Positions 33,403 to 41,431 of a DNA stretch of 64,000 bases are shown here, one piece after another. Below the pieces are notes generated by a model that searched no databases, was not told the DNA's origin, and worked only from the letters and a program-made list of their open reading frames with translations. The stretch comes from JAPLJC01 sp052326585 (GTDB lineage Bacteria > Desulfobacterota > Desulfobaccia > Desulfobaccales > 0-14-0-80-60-11). Every line of letters begins with the position of its first letter. Within the stretch, counting starts at the first letter, position 1. The DNA lies in the NCBI GenBank assembly GCA_052326585.1, contig JBKQLU010000070.1, forward strand, positions 7,285 through 71,284, in the 5' to 3' direction. The position numbers were made by a program, and so were the translations under genes.

Positions 33403-33420
33403 TGTGACCATTTTGTGACC
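33403..33420 (+). promoter_or_regulatory. Candidate integrase arm sites, right end
   Basis: An 11-bp unit CATTTTGTGAC is tandemly repeated at 33398-33408 and 33409-33419, giving TGTGACC at 33403 and 33414, 11 bases apart. The left end has the same paired heptamer with the same spacing and orientation. This right pair lies about 120 bases inside the attachment core. Confidence 0.5.
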
Positions 33421-33442
33421 ATAATACCCTAAAACAGGAAAA

Positions 33443-33479
33443 AAAACCGGCTACCAGGATAAAATTGGCAGCCGGTTTT
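33443..33479. terminator. Bidirectional terminator-like hairpin near right end
   Basis: AAAACCGGCT pairs perfectly with AGCCGGTTTT around a 17-base loop, flanked by A residues on one side and T residues on the other. It would insulate the element's right end from the chromosome. Confidence 0.7.
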
Positions 33480-33538
33480 CCTATAAGTTTTTGTAGGTTA
33501 GTGGTTAGTGTTTGATTCTCTTAGTGATCTCCTTCACA

Positions 33539-33605
33539 CTCACACGGTGGAAGTCACTGGTTCAAATCCAGTACCGCCTACCATGAAAATTCAAGGGGTT
33601 ACGGT
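33539..33605 (+). repeat. Right attachment site (tRNA-Val 3' half)
   Basis: This is the second copy of the 45-bp core (33539-33583), running from the anticodon loop to CCA of tRNA-Val, plus the partly matching downstream stretch to 33605. No 5' half of a tRNA precedes it, so this copy is not a functional tRNA gene. Confidence 0.9.
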
Positions 33606-33630
33606 TGTGGGCCGTGCCCCTTTATTCTTT
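33593..33630 (+). terminator. Displaced original tRNA-Val terminator
   Basis: AAGGGG and TACGG pair with CCGTG and CCCCTT, followed by TTATTCTTT. It is the diverged counterpart of the terminator at 14046 and is probably the pre-insertion terminator of the tRNA gene, now 19.6 kb away. Confidence 0.6.
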
Positions 33631-34048
33631 TCTGCTACCGGACGGACCCTGCCGCTTTGGGCCTTTCAATCATTCCTGGGTATTTCTCTAGTAATCTACG
33701 ATTATACGGCAACTTGGACACTCAGTCCAAAAAGCTTTGGGGACCTGGCATGCCGAGTCTAACCCCGAGGATGCTAGCACAAATTTCGGAGGGGGAGGTA
33801 TTGATAAAAGTTGGCTACCGCCATCCCTCTCCGTGTTTAACGATTACCCAGTATGTTAAAAACCTGCGAAAAAGACACATTTTGGGAATAATCTGTGCTA
33901 TCCTCCGTCCCACAAGATGATTGGGCTACAATAAGAGGAGCCTCTTCGGGATTGAACCCGGGATAAAGGAATGCTGAGCGCAGGTGCGCGCCTCAAGAGC
34001 CGGGGATGGTACCGCCGATGAACGCCGATAAGCACAGATTGAATTGAG
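33631..34048. other. Chromosomal gap right of the element
   Basis: About 420 bases between the displaced terminator and the glycosyltransferase gene. Short open frames here have no recognisable product or ribosome-binding site. I see no repeat, RNA or clear promoter. Confidence 0.4.
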
Positions 34049-35230
34049 ATGGGGATGGAATATTTCGTCGCGGCGGCCATGGTCCTGATGCTCTCTTACC
34101 TAACGGTGTTGATCTACGTGGGGGGGCGGCCCTTGCGGCCGGCCGCCGCTGCTGCTGAGGTTGACCGCCTAGGGGGCCCCTGGCCCCGGCTGGCGCTGCT
34201 GGTGCCGGTGACCGGGGCCGCCGCCGGCCTTGCGGGGCGCCTGCAGGCGTTGCTTCGTCAGGATTATCCTGACTATGAAGTGGTGTTTGCCACCCGGGAC
34301 GCCCAGGACCCGGCCACTGCGGTAATCCTGTCTTTGCTGCCGCGCTACCCCCGGGCCCGGCACGTGGTGGCCGGCCCGGCCCGGAGCTGCGGCCAGAAGA
34401 ACCACAACCTGCTGGCCGCCGTGAAGTTGGTAGGCCAGACCCCGGAGATCCTGGTTTTTTGCGACAGCAACCAGGAAGCGCCCCCGGCGTGGCTGCGGGA
34501 GCTGACTGCACCCCTGACCGAAGGAAAGGCGGGGGTGAGCAGCGGCTTTCACCACGTCATCGCCGCCAACTTCGGGGTGGCGGCCCTGGGCCGGGCGGTC
34601 ACCGTTCTCACCCTCTACCTGAACAAAGGGTTTCACCTCCTGAACCAGCCCTGGGGCGGGGCCACCGCCATCCGGCGCTCCCTGTTTGAAGACCTGGGAG
34701 TGGCGCCGCTTTGGGCCGAAAACGTGGTGGACGACGTCTCCCTGGCGGCCCGGCTGGCGCGGGCTGGCATTCGGGTAGAGGCGCCCCGGGGGGCCCGCCT
34801 CTATACCCCTCTGGAGGGAGAAACCCTGGGGGATTGGAGCCGCTGGGGCACCCGCCAGTGGCTCTACTTGAAGTTTTGCTGGCCCTTCAACTGGCTGGTC
34901 CATGGCCTGGTGGTGCATCTCCTCTGGGGCCTGGTGGCGCTGGCGCTGGCGACCCTGCTCTTGGCCCTCCTGGGTCTGGTTTCCGGGACCCTGCCAACTG
35001 CTGCGGCTGTGCTGTTCCTGGCGGGGCTCGTCTGGCTGGGGTTGGCCCTGCGGGCCCTGCATCCCGCGCCCGGGCCGCCGCGGCAGTGGCTGACGGCGTT
35101 TTTTGCGGCCATGGCCATGGGCAGTTGGTGCCACTTGCAGTCGGTGTTCATCAAGGAGATGCGCTGGCGTGGCATAGCCTACCGGGTGGGCTGGCGGGGC
35201 CGGGTGCTCAGGGTGAGCCGCGACCGATAA
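34049..35230 (+). CDS. Family 2 glycosyltransferase, ceramide glucosyltransferase/HpnI-like
   Basis: A 393-residue membrane glycosyltransferase. An N-terminal anchor (FVAAAMVLMLSYLTVLIYVG) is followed by a GT-A domain: LALLVPVTGAAAGL, QDYPDYEVVFATRDAQDPA, ILVFCDSNQEAPPAWLRELT (D1 motif), VDDVSLAARLARAGIRVE (catalytic Asp) and WSRWGTRQWLYLK (QxxRW-like). C-terminal hydrophobic helices follow. This layout matches the GT21/HpnI group, which transfers sugars to membrane lipids such as hopanoids or sphingolipid-like acceptors; the acceptor here is not determined. An alternative ATG lies two codons later. It is the first chromosomal gene right of the element and stands alone. Confidence 0.75.
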   Translation: MGMEYFVAAAMVLMLSYLTVLIYVGGRPLRPAAAAAEVDRLGGPWPRLALLVPVTGAAAGLAGRLQALLRQDYPDYEVVFATRDAQDPATAVILSLLPRYPRARHVVAGPARSCGQKNHNLLAAVKLVGQTPEILVFCDSNQEAPPAWLRELTAPLTEGKAGVSSGFHHVIAANFGVAALGRAVTVLTLYLNKGFHLLNQPWGGATAIRRSLFEDLGVAPLWAENVVDDVSLAARLARAGIRVEAPRGARLYTPLEGETLGDWSRWGTRQWLYLKFCWPFNWLVHGLVVHLLWGLVALALATLLLALLGLVSGTLPTAAAVLFLAGLVWLGLALRALHPAPGPPRQWLTAFFAAMAMGSWCHLQSVFIKEMRWRGIAYRVGWRGRVLRVSRDR

Positions 35231-35236
35231 TTGACG

Positions 35237-35308
35237 TTGATCAGGAAGCGTTATACGGCCGAGGAGATCATCGGGAAGCTGCGGGAAGCAGAGGTAGCCT
35301 TGGCCCCG
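35237..35308 (+). pseudogene. IS3-family OrfA remnant
   Basis: Directly after the glycosyltransferase stop, the frame reads LIRKRYTAEEIIGKLREAEV then ALA, which is the N-terminal helix-turn-helix start of IS3-family (IS2/IS407-like) OrfA transposase. The match stops after about 24 residues and the rest of the frame is unrelated. It is a small relic of a past insertion, with no inverted repeats visible. Confidence 0.65.
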
Positions 35309-35430
35309 GCTCATTTTGCGCTCGAGCTTCGCAAAAAGCTGGCAGGGGCTTCTACTGCCTGCCTCTCACCGGGAACCGGGTCCGGCCCTGCCTGCGGGCA
35401 GACAGAAAAACCGAAACCCGGGCGCCCCGG

Positions 35431-38400
35431 TTATTTATTCTGGGACTTGGGGATGGTGAAGAAGACCCTGGTGCCCACCCCCACCTGGCTCTCCAGTTTG
35501 AAGGTCCCACCCAGGGCCTTGACCCGTTCGGCCATGGAGGCCAGCCCGATGCCCCGGCGCCCGGCCTCCAGGTCATCCAGGCGGCCCACCTCAAAACCCT
35601 GGCCGTTGTCCTCGACCAGGAACTCCGCCTGCCTCTCCCCCTTTCTGGCGGCCAGAGTCACCTCGGTGGCCTGGGCATGCCGGCAGGCGTTGCTCAAGGC
35701 TTCCTGAAAGATCCGGTAGATATTGACCTGGTCCTCCATGCTGAAGACCCGGCCCATATCCTCCAGGTGCAGGTCGCACTTCGTTCCGCAGCTCTCGGCC
35801 AGGGCCTTCAGGCCACCGGCCAGGCCCAGGTCCGCCAGCATCTGCGGGCTCAGTTCCGCGGCCCGGCGCCGCAGTTTTTCCACGACCTGGTCCAACCCCC
35901 TTAGGGCCTGGCGGTACTCTTGCCGCAGCTCCTCATCGTCCCCGGGCAGCTTCTCGATTAGGGGCCGCAGTTGCAGCTTGGCGGCGGCAATGCCCTGGGC
36001 CAGCGACTCCTGCAATTCGTTGGAAAGCTCGCGACGCTCCTCCTCCTGGTAGGCCAGCAGTTGCCGGGCCAGATTCCGGAGCCTGGCCTCCGACTCCCGC
36101 AACACCTCCTCCGCCTCCCGGCGCTGGGTTATGTCATCGATGGCCAGCAGGACGAGATCGTGGGCGGGGCCGCCCAGGGGCAGGAGCCGCCCGTTCAAGA
36201 GAAAGGTGCGGCGGCCGATCTCCGGAAATTTCTGCACCATCTCGAAATCCTGGAAATGCTGGTCGGCCGGCAGGACCTTGCCCAAGAGCTCCCGCAGGCG
36301 GTGCAGGTTCCATTGGCCTTGGCCCAGCTCATAAAAGTAGTGGCCTTCGGTATCCTCGGGTTTGACCTTGAAGGCCTGGTAGTAGGCGTCGTTGGCCGAG
36401 ACTACCCGCAGCTTGCCATTCAGGACCACCAGGGGCTCCCTGATGGTGGCGACGATGGTCCGGGCATAGTCCCTGGCCCGCCGCGCCTCCTCCAGGCTGC
36501 GTTTCATGAGGTCCACCTCCACCACGGCCAGGACTACCCCTTCGATCTTGTTGTCCGAGGTCCGGTAGGGCCTGAGACGCACGGAGACCCAGCGCCCGTC
36601 CCGGTCTTGAACTTCCAGTTCCTGGACGGTCAGGGTGCTCAGAACTTCTTTAATGACCGCCTCCGGGTTGGGCAATTCCACCTTCAGCCGGATGTCTCCG
36701 ATGGGCCGGCCCTGGTCCCCGGGGATCAGACCCAGCATCTCCTGGGCCGCGGGATTGAAGCGCCGGAGGCGCAGGTCCGGTCCCAGGATGACGATGGCGA
36801 CCTGCACCACGGTGAGCAGGTTGTTGAGGTCGTTGTTGGCCTGGAAGAGCTCCTGGTTGCGGTTTTCCAGCTCTTCGTTGAGGGTCGCCAGCTCCTCGTT
36901 GGCGGATTGGAGTTCCTCCTTGGAGGTCTCCATCTCCTCATTGATGCTCTGGAGCTCTTCATTGGCGCTCATGAGCTCCTCATTGGCGCTCTGCAGCTCC
37001 TCGAGGCTGGTATCCTGCTCTTCGGTGACCGTCTGGAGATATTCCTTGGCGGCGGTCAGTTCGCTCTCCAGCTCTGCAATCGTCCGGCCCCCGGCGGCGG
37101 ACTTCCCTCCGGGCCTCTTCCCCGGCGGGACCGGCTGGCGCGGCGGGGCCGGCTCTTCGAAGATCACCAGGAAATAACGATCCCGGGCGGTGGCCGGACG
37201 CAGCGGGCAGACCTCCAGGTTGATCACCCTCAGGGCGCCGTTCTGACGCAGGTGCAGCCCCTCCCGGCGCACCGGGGCATTGGACTTCAGGGCGGCGTAG
37301 ACCGCGGCCCTGATCTCCACCGCCAGGCCCTGCCGGGCCATTTTCAGGAGATTGAGGCTGGCCGCCCCGGGGCTCGGCTCCAGGAAACGGCCGGTTTGCC
37401 CCCGGAATTGCACGATGTTCAGGTTGGCGTCGATCACCACCCCGGCCGGGGCGAAGCGGGACAGGACGAGGCGGTCGGTCTCCTGCTGCAAATCCTCCAG
37501 GAGGACCATTCCGTCCGGAGATTTGACCTCACCCTGGCCCCCAACCCGCTCCAGCGCGAGGAGGGGAGGGAGGACCGGGTACGGGGCCGCCACCGTCTTC
37601 TTCTGAAAGATCTTGAGTTTCGTGTCCAACGGGGTGAAGTATTCCGGGAAGGCGTTCAAGGCCTCGGATTTGCCCAACAGCAGGAAGCCGCCCGGCTTCA
37701 AGGCGAAATGGAAGATGGGGATCACCTTCTTCTGCAGCACCGACCCGAAATAGATGAGGACGTTGCGGCAACTGATGAGGTCCAGGCGGGAGAAGGGCGG
37801 GTCCTTGGTCAGGTTCTGTTTGGCGAAGACGCACATGGAGCGGATGGTCTTGCTCACCTGGTAGCCGCCGGCCACCTTGCTGAAAAAGCGCCGCAGCCGG
37901 TCCTCGGAAACCTCCGCGGCAATAGATTCCGGATAGATGCCCAGGCGGGCCTTATCGATCATTCCGTCTTCGACATCGGTGGCGAAGATCTGGATCTGGA
38001 CGTTGCTGGCCATGTCCCCCAAAAATTCCAGGAGGCTGATGGCCAGGGAGTAGGCCTCCTGGCCGCTGGCGCAGCCCGGCACCCAGATGCGGAGGGCCTC
38101 GTCATCGCTCCGGTTCCGCAGGATTTCCGGGAAGACGATTTTTTGCAGGGACGCGAAGGACTCCGGCTCCCGGAAGAAGCTGGTGACGTTGATCAGGATG
38201 TCATCGTAGAGGTTCTTGACTTCACCCGGGTGCTGCCGCAGAAATTTGACATAGTCCCCGAGCTTTTCCACCTGCTGCAACATCATGCGCCGGTGCAGGC
38301 GCCGTTTGATGGTGCTCTGCTTGTAATGGGTAAAATCGAGGCCGGCGCTCGCCTTGAGCATCATCAGAATCTGGTTGAAGACGCCCTCTTCCAAGGGGAC

Positions 38401-39180
38401 CGGGGCCGCCGCTTCCTTACCGGGAGGCGGCGCCGGGGCCGGGGGATGCTGGGCCAGGCTGGCCAGTTTCCGGGCGATCTTCTCGGGAGGGAGGACGAAA
38501 TCGACGGCGCCCGCGGCGATGGCGCTCTCGGGCATCCCGGGATACTTGGCGCTCTCCACGTCCTGGGCGAAGGTAATGCCGCCTTCGGCCTTGATGGCCT
38601 TGAGGCCCTCCACCCCGTCGGAGGCGGTGCCCGACAGGATCACCCCGATGGCCTCGCGGCGCTGGTCCTGGGCCAGGGAGCGCAGGAAGATGTCGATGGG
38701 CCGGCTCAGTCCCCGGGGCTCGTCCCGGCTGGCCAGATGCAGCACCCCCGCCTCCAGGGTCATGAGGAGGTCCGGGGGGGTGACGTAGATGTGATTGGGC
38801 TCAACCCGGGTCCCCTCCTGCTCCTCAGTGACCGGCATCCGGGTGGTCTTGGCCAGGATCTCCGGCAGCATGCTGTGGGACCGGGGGGCCATGTGCTGCA
38901 ACAGGACAAAGCCCATGCCGGTATCGGTGGGTAGATTGGCGATGAGCTTGGTAAAGGCCTCCAGGCCGCCGGCGGAGGCGCCCACCCCGACGATGGCAGA
39001 GGGCCGCGCCGGCCGCGGAGATTTAGGACCAGTCCCGGCGCCCGCCAGGTTGGCGGCGCTCCCGGCCCGGCTCTCGCCGGTGTCCGGGGTAGGGGGCTGT
39101 TTCGGCCCGCTAACCCTTCCTGCCTTTGGCCCAGTCTTGCTAATGGCTTTCCTTGGTCCGCCAGACTTGGTTTCGGCCAT
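35431..39180 (-). CDS. CheB-CheR-PAS-histidine kinase-like fusion
   Basis: A 1249-residue soluble signalling protein. Residues ~45-235 are a CheB methylesterase with its triad (Ser in GVGASAGGLEAF, His in LLQHMAP, Asp in SGTASDGVEGL). Residues ~265-520 are a CheR methyltransferase (QSTIKRRLHRRMM, INVTSFFREPESF, WVPGCASGQEAYSLAI). A long coiled coil (ELQSANEELMSANEELQSIN region, ~700-790) leads to two PAS domains (~795-1030). The C-terminus is a NarL-type kinase module: the HATPase part is intact (FQEALSNACRHA, VEDNGQGFE, GIGLASMAERVKALGG), but the dimerisation helix has RRELSNELQESLAQ where ELHD is expected, so Gln replaces the phospho-accepting His. There is no receiver domain. AGGCGGAAAC precedes the ATG. 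No chemotaxis genes are adjacent. Confidence 0.9.
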   Translation of the reverse strand: MAETKSGGPRKAISKTGPKAGRVSGPKQPPTPDTGESRAGSAANLAGAGTGPKSPRPARPSAIVGVGASAGGLEAFTKLIANLPTDTGMGFVLLQHMAPRSHSMLPEILAKTTRMPVTEEQEGTRVEPNHIYVTPPDLLMTLEAGVLHLASRDEPRGLSRPIDIFLRSLAQDQRREAIGVILSGTASDGVEGLKAIKAEGGITFAQDVESAKYPGMPESAIAAGAVDFVLPPEKIARKLASLAQHPPAPAPPPGKEAAAPVPLEEGVFNQILMMLKASAGLDFTHYKQSTIKRRLHRRMMLQQVEKLGDYVKFLRQHPGEVKNLYDDILINVTSFFREPESFASLQKIVFPEILRNRSDDEALRIWVPGCASGQEAYSLAISLLEFLGDMASNVQIQIFATDVEDGMIDKARLGIYPESIAAEVSEDRLRRFFSKVAGGYQVSKTIRSMCVFAKQNLTKDPPFSRLDLISCRNVLIYFGSVLQKKVIPIFHFALKPGGFLLLGKSEALNAFPEYFTPLDTKLKIFQKKTVAAPYPVLPPLLALERVGGQGEVKSPDGMVLLEDLQQETDRLVLSRFAPAGVVIDANLNIVQFRGQTGRFLEPSPGAASLNLLKMARQGLAVEIRAAVYAALKSNAPVRREGLHLRQNGALRVINLEVCPLRPATARDRYFLVIFEEPAPPRQPVPPGKRPGGKSAAGGRTIAELESELTAAKEYLQTVTEEQDTSLEELQSANEELMSANEELQSINEEMETSKEELQSANEELATLNEELENRNQELFQANNDLNNLLTVVQVAIVILGPDLRLRRFNPAAQEMLGLIPGDQGRPIGDIRLKVELPNPEAVIKEVLSTLTVQELEVQDRDGRWVSVRLRPYRTSDNKIEGVVLAVVEVDLMKRSLEEARRARDYARTIVATIREPLVVLNGKLRVVSANDAYYQAFKVKPEDTEGHYFYELGQGQWNLHRLRELLGKVLPADQHFQDFEMVQKFPEIGRRTFLLNGRLLPLGGPAHDLVLLAIDDITQRREAEEVLRESEARLRNLARQLLAYQEEERRELSNELQESLAQGIAAAKLQLRPLIEKLPGDDEELRQEYRQALRGLDQVVEKLRRRAAELSPQMLADLGLAGGLKALAESCGTKCDLHLEDMGRVFSMEDQVNIYRIFQEALSNACRHAQATEVTLAARKGERQAEFLVEDNGQGFEVGRLDDLEAGRRGIGLASMAERVKALGGTFKLESQVGVGTRVFFTIPKSQNK

Positions 39181-39220
39181 GCCGTTTCCGCCTGGAGTCG
39201 ATATTAATTTAAATTTTCAT

Positions 39221-39236
39221 TATTGTCTCGACAATA
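39221..39236. promoter_or_regulatory. Inverted repeat upstream of the CheB-CheR fusion
   Basis: TATTGTC and GACAATA form a perfect 7-bp dyad around two bases in an AT-rich stretch, 41 bases before the fusion gene's start and about 215 bases before lolA. It may be a regulator-binding site for this divergent pair. Only one copy is seen. Confidence 0.35.
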
Positions 39237-39449
39237 TTTCCAATATATCGAAAAATAGAATAATCAGGGGAGCCTCAACAGAGTTGCCTGAGAGTCCCGG
39301 CGCCGAAAGCGGGGATAGCTTCCTGCGCCCCCGGACTTCGGGAGAAGTCATCCAAAACCGGCGGGTGCCGGCGGCTCATTTGACCTCAAGCACCGCCTCT
39401 GATAAATTTTAGCGTGATGCGCCAGATAATTTGTCTCTCAAGGAAGACT

Positions 39450-40124
39450 ATGAGGCCTAGATTTTGGCTATGGCTGTTGCCGCTGCTCATCGTGGTCCTC
39501 AGCCCCCTGGCGGGGGTTGCGGCGGAGAGCCCGGAAGAGGTGATGAACCAGGTCCAGGCCCGTTACGACAAGACCGGGGCCTTTCAGTCCCACTTTCAGC
39601 AGGAGTCCCGTCTTACGGCGCTGCATCAGACCGACAGCGCCGCGGGCGAGGTCTATTTTCGGAAGCCTTCCCGCATGTTCTGGAAGTACGAATTGCCCGC
39701 GGAACAGAAGAAGGAAGTAGTCTCCGACGGCCGGCTGGTGTGGATGTACACGCCCCAGGACCACCTGGTCATGATCTATAAACTGGACCAGGTGCTGCGC
39801 TCCGATCTGGTGATGCGTTTCTTCTCGGGCATCGGCCAGTTCCAGAAGGACTTCAACATCTCCTGGAAACAACCGCCCCAGGAGGGGCAGAGCCTGGTCA
39901 TCGACCTCTTCCCCAAGAAGGAACAACCGGAATTGCAGCGCCTCACCCTGACCATCAACCCCCGCACCTTCCTGGTGGAACGCCTGGAGTTTGCCAACGC
40001 CCTGGGCGAAGAGACCCGCTTTGTCTTCACCCAGACGAATTTGGATGTGAAGCTGGCTCCAGATTTTTTCACCTTTACGCCCCCGCCGGGGGTCCAGGTG
40101 GTCCGGGAGACGCCGGGGTCCTAG
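39450..40124 (+). CDS. lolA: LolA-like outer-membrane lipoprotein carrier
   Basis: A 224-residue periplasmic protein. The signal peptide is MRPRFWLWLLPLLIVVLSPL ending near GVAAE. The mature part shows the LolA fold sequence: VMNQVQARYDKTGAFQSHFQ, GEVYFRKPSRMFWKYELPAE, VVSDGRLVWMYTPQDHLVMI and a C-terminal TLTINPRTFLVERLEF. It shuttles lipoproteins from LolCDE to the outer membrane. The start at 39450 has AAGGA five bases upstream; an ATG at 39414 would put 12 extra residues before the signal peptide. It is followed after 50 bases by nadA on the same strand, probably co-transcribed. Confidence 0.85.
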   Translation: MRPRFWLWLLPLLIVVLSPLAGVAAESPEEVMNQVQARYDKTGAFQSHFQQESRLTALHQTDSAAGEVYFRKPSRMFWKYELPAEQKKEVVSDGRLVWMYTPQDHLVMIYKLDQVLRSDLVMRFFSGIGQFQKDFNISWKQPPQEGQSLVIDLFPKKEQPELQRLTLTINPRTFLVERLEFANALGEETRFVFTQTNLDVKLAPDFFTFTPPPGVQVVRETPGS

Positions 40125-40174
40125 CCGGCCAGCGGCGCGGGGATCATGAAAAGCCTGGACTTGGGCGCCTGACC

Positions 40175-41095
40175 ATGGAATTTAGCCGCCAGCAGCAGGA
40201 AATTAGAGAGTGGCTTAGGCGCCGCCGGGCCATCATGCTGGCCCATAATTACCAGCCGGCCCCCATTCAGGATGTGGCCGACCTGGTGGGCGACTCTCTG
40301 GAGCTGTCCCTGGCCGCGGCCAAGACCGAGGCCGCGGTCATTGTCTTCTGCGGGGTTCACTTCATGGCGGAGACCGCCGCCATTCTCTGCCCGGACAAGA
40401 CCGTGCTCCTGCCCCGCCTGGACCTGGGCTGCTGTCTGGCCGAGTCAGTCAAAGTGGACCAGCTCACGGCGCGCAAAGAGGAATTACCCGGGGTCCCGGT
40501 AGTCACCTATGTCAACTCTACCGCCGCGGTGAAGGCGGAAAGCGACATCTGTTGCACCTCCGCCAATGCCGTGCGGGTGGTCAATTCCCTGGCCGCGCCC
40601 CGGGTCCTGATGCTGCCGGACCAAAACCTGGGCCTCTATGTGGCCCGGCACACCCAAAAATCCGTGGAGATCATCACCTGGGAGGGCTGGTGCAATATCC
40701 ATGACGGGCTCAGCGCCGAGGAGGTGCTGCAATGCCGGGCGGCCCATCCCCAGGCGGTCTTCCTGGCCCACCCCGAGTGCAACCCCGAGGTCCTGGATGA
40801 GGCCGACGCCATCTGCAGCACCAGCGGCATGCTCCAATATGTGCGCCAGGCCGCGGCCCGGGAGTTCATCATCGGCACGGAAGCCGGCATTCTGCACCGC
40901 ATGCGCCAGGAGAATCCGGGCAAACTCTTTCACTCCCCGTCCCACCGCCTCCTCTGCCGGCCCATGAAGCGCATCACCCTGGGCGATGTCCTGGCGGCCC
41001 TCAAGGAAAACCACCATCAGGTAACGGTGCCCCCCCAGACCCGGGAGCGGGCCCTTAAGGCAGTGAGGCGTATGCTGGCGGTACCCCGGGATTGA
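40175..41095 (+). CDS. nadA: Quinolinate synthase NadA
   Basis: A 306-residue [4Fe-4S] enzyme of NAD synthesis that condenses iminoaspartate with dihydroxyacetone phosphate to quinolinate. Family blocks are clear: IMLAHNYQPAPIQDVADLVG, VIVFCGVHFMAETAAIL, LPRLDLGCCLAESV with a cluster Cys, VVTYVNSTAAVKAESDICCT, VLMLPDQNLGLYVA, WEGWCNIHDGLS with another cluster Cys, FLAHPECNPEVLDEADAICS and FIIGTEAGILHRM. The length is usual for the three-domain enzyme. No nadB or nadC is adjacent. Oxygen sensitivity of the cluster fits, but does not prove, an anaerobic host. Confidence 0.95.
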   Translation: MEFSRQQQEIREWLRRRRAIMLAHNYQPAPIQDVADLVGDSLELSLAAAKTEAAVIVFCGVHFMAETAAILCPDKTVLLPRLDLGCCLAESVKVDQLTARKEELPGVPVVTYVNSTAAVKAESDICCTSANAVRVVNSLAAPRVLMLPDQNLGLYVARHTQKSVEIITWEGWCNIHDGLSAEEVLQCRAAHPQAVFLAHPECNPEVLDEADAICSTSGMLQYVRQAAAREFIIGTEAGILHRMRQENPGKLFHSPSHRLLCRPMKRITLGDVLAALKENHHQVTVPPQTRERALKAVRRMLAVPRD

Positions 41096-41431
41096 GGACG
41101 TCTGGACCGCCCCCAGGCAGGCCCGGCGCGGCGCCTGGCCCCCCGTTTAAGAAAAGCAGTCCTTTGCTTCCCTCAGGCCTTTTTCTCCAAGGTTGCAAAA
41201 ATTCTCCCAGAAGCGTAAATTCAGGAAAACCCATCCCGCAAAAATCGGTTTGGAACTAGAAAGGCTAAACCTGCCCAAGTCAGCGCCGGATTACCGCGGC
41301 TGCCGGGTTTTAGAACCCAGAGCCTTCCTCCAAGTGGGACGGTTGCCAAATCCCTTTTTCGACAGCCTGATAATTCCCGCCATCCAGTCCGGTGCGGTTC
41401 ACCAAGGCTGTGTCACAGTGGGGCTAAAGCT
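41096..41431. other. Gene-free stretch before the efflux operon
   Basis: About 336 bases between nadA and the RND adaptor gene. No gene is supported. A GC-rich region just after the nadA stop could form a hairpin (CCAGGC with GCCTGG near 41112-41140) but lacks a T-run. The efflux operon promoter must lie in this interval; no operator is obvious. Confidence 0.4.

Larger units (their letters stand above)
13993..33583. mobile_element. tRNA-Val integrative element carrying type I CRISPR-Cas
   Basis: The unit of about 19.6 kb is flanked by the 45-bp tRNA-Val repeat. From left to right it holds a tyrosine integrase, an HTH regulator, a CRISPR array, a seven-gene cas operon, a methyltransferase remnant, four small or unknown genes, a DUF5681 protein, a primase-polymerase/DUF3987 protein, a 33-residue ORF, an AlpA-like excisionase and an unknown gene. 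Nearly everything is on the minus strand. No capsid, portal, tail, relaxase or type IV secretion genes are seen, so it looks like a phage satellite or mobilizable element rather than a complete phage or ICE. The right half is visibly more AT-rich than the flanking chromosome. Nesting of two elements cannot be excluded. Confidence 0.85.

Noticed and set aside
33539..33583. A second tRNA-Val gene at the element's right end
   Set aside because: Only the 3' half from the anticodon loop is present; no acceptor 5' strand or D arm precedes it. It is the attachment-site copy.
13993..33583. Interpretation of the element as a complete prophage or conjugative element
   Set aside because: No capsid, portal, terminase large subunit, tail, lysis, relaxase or type IV secretion gene is found; DUF5681 alone is not sufficient.
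35971..38934. A 987-residue plus-strand open frame
   Set aside because: It is antisense to the CheB-CheR-kinase gene, whose motifs are unmistakable; the antisense translation is low-complexity (Gly/Leu/His/Gln/Asp-rich) and matches no family.
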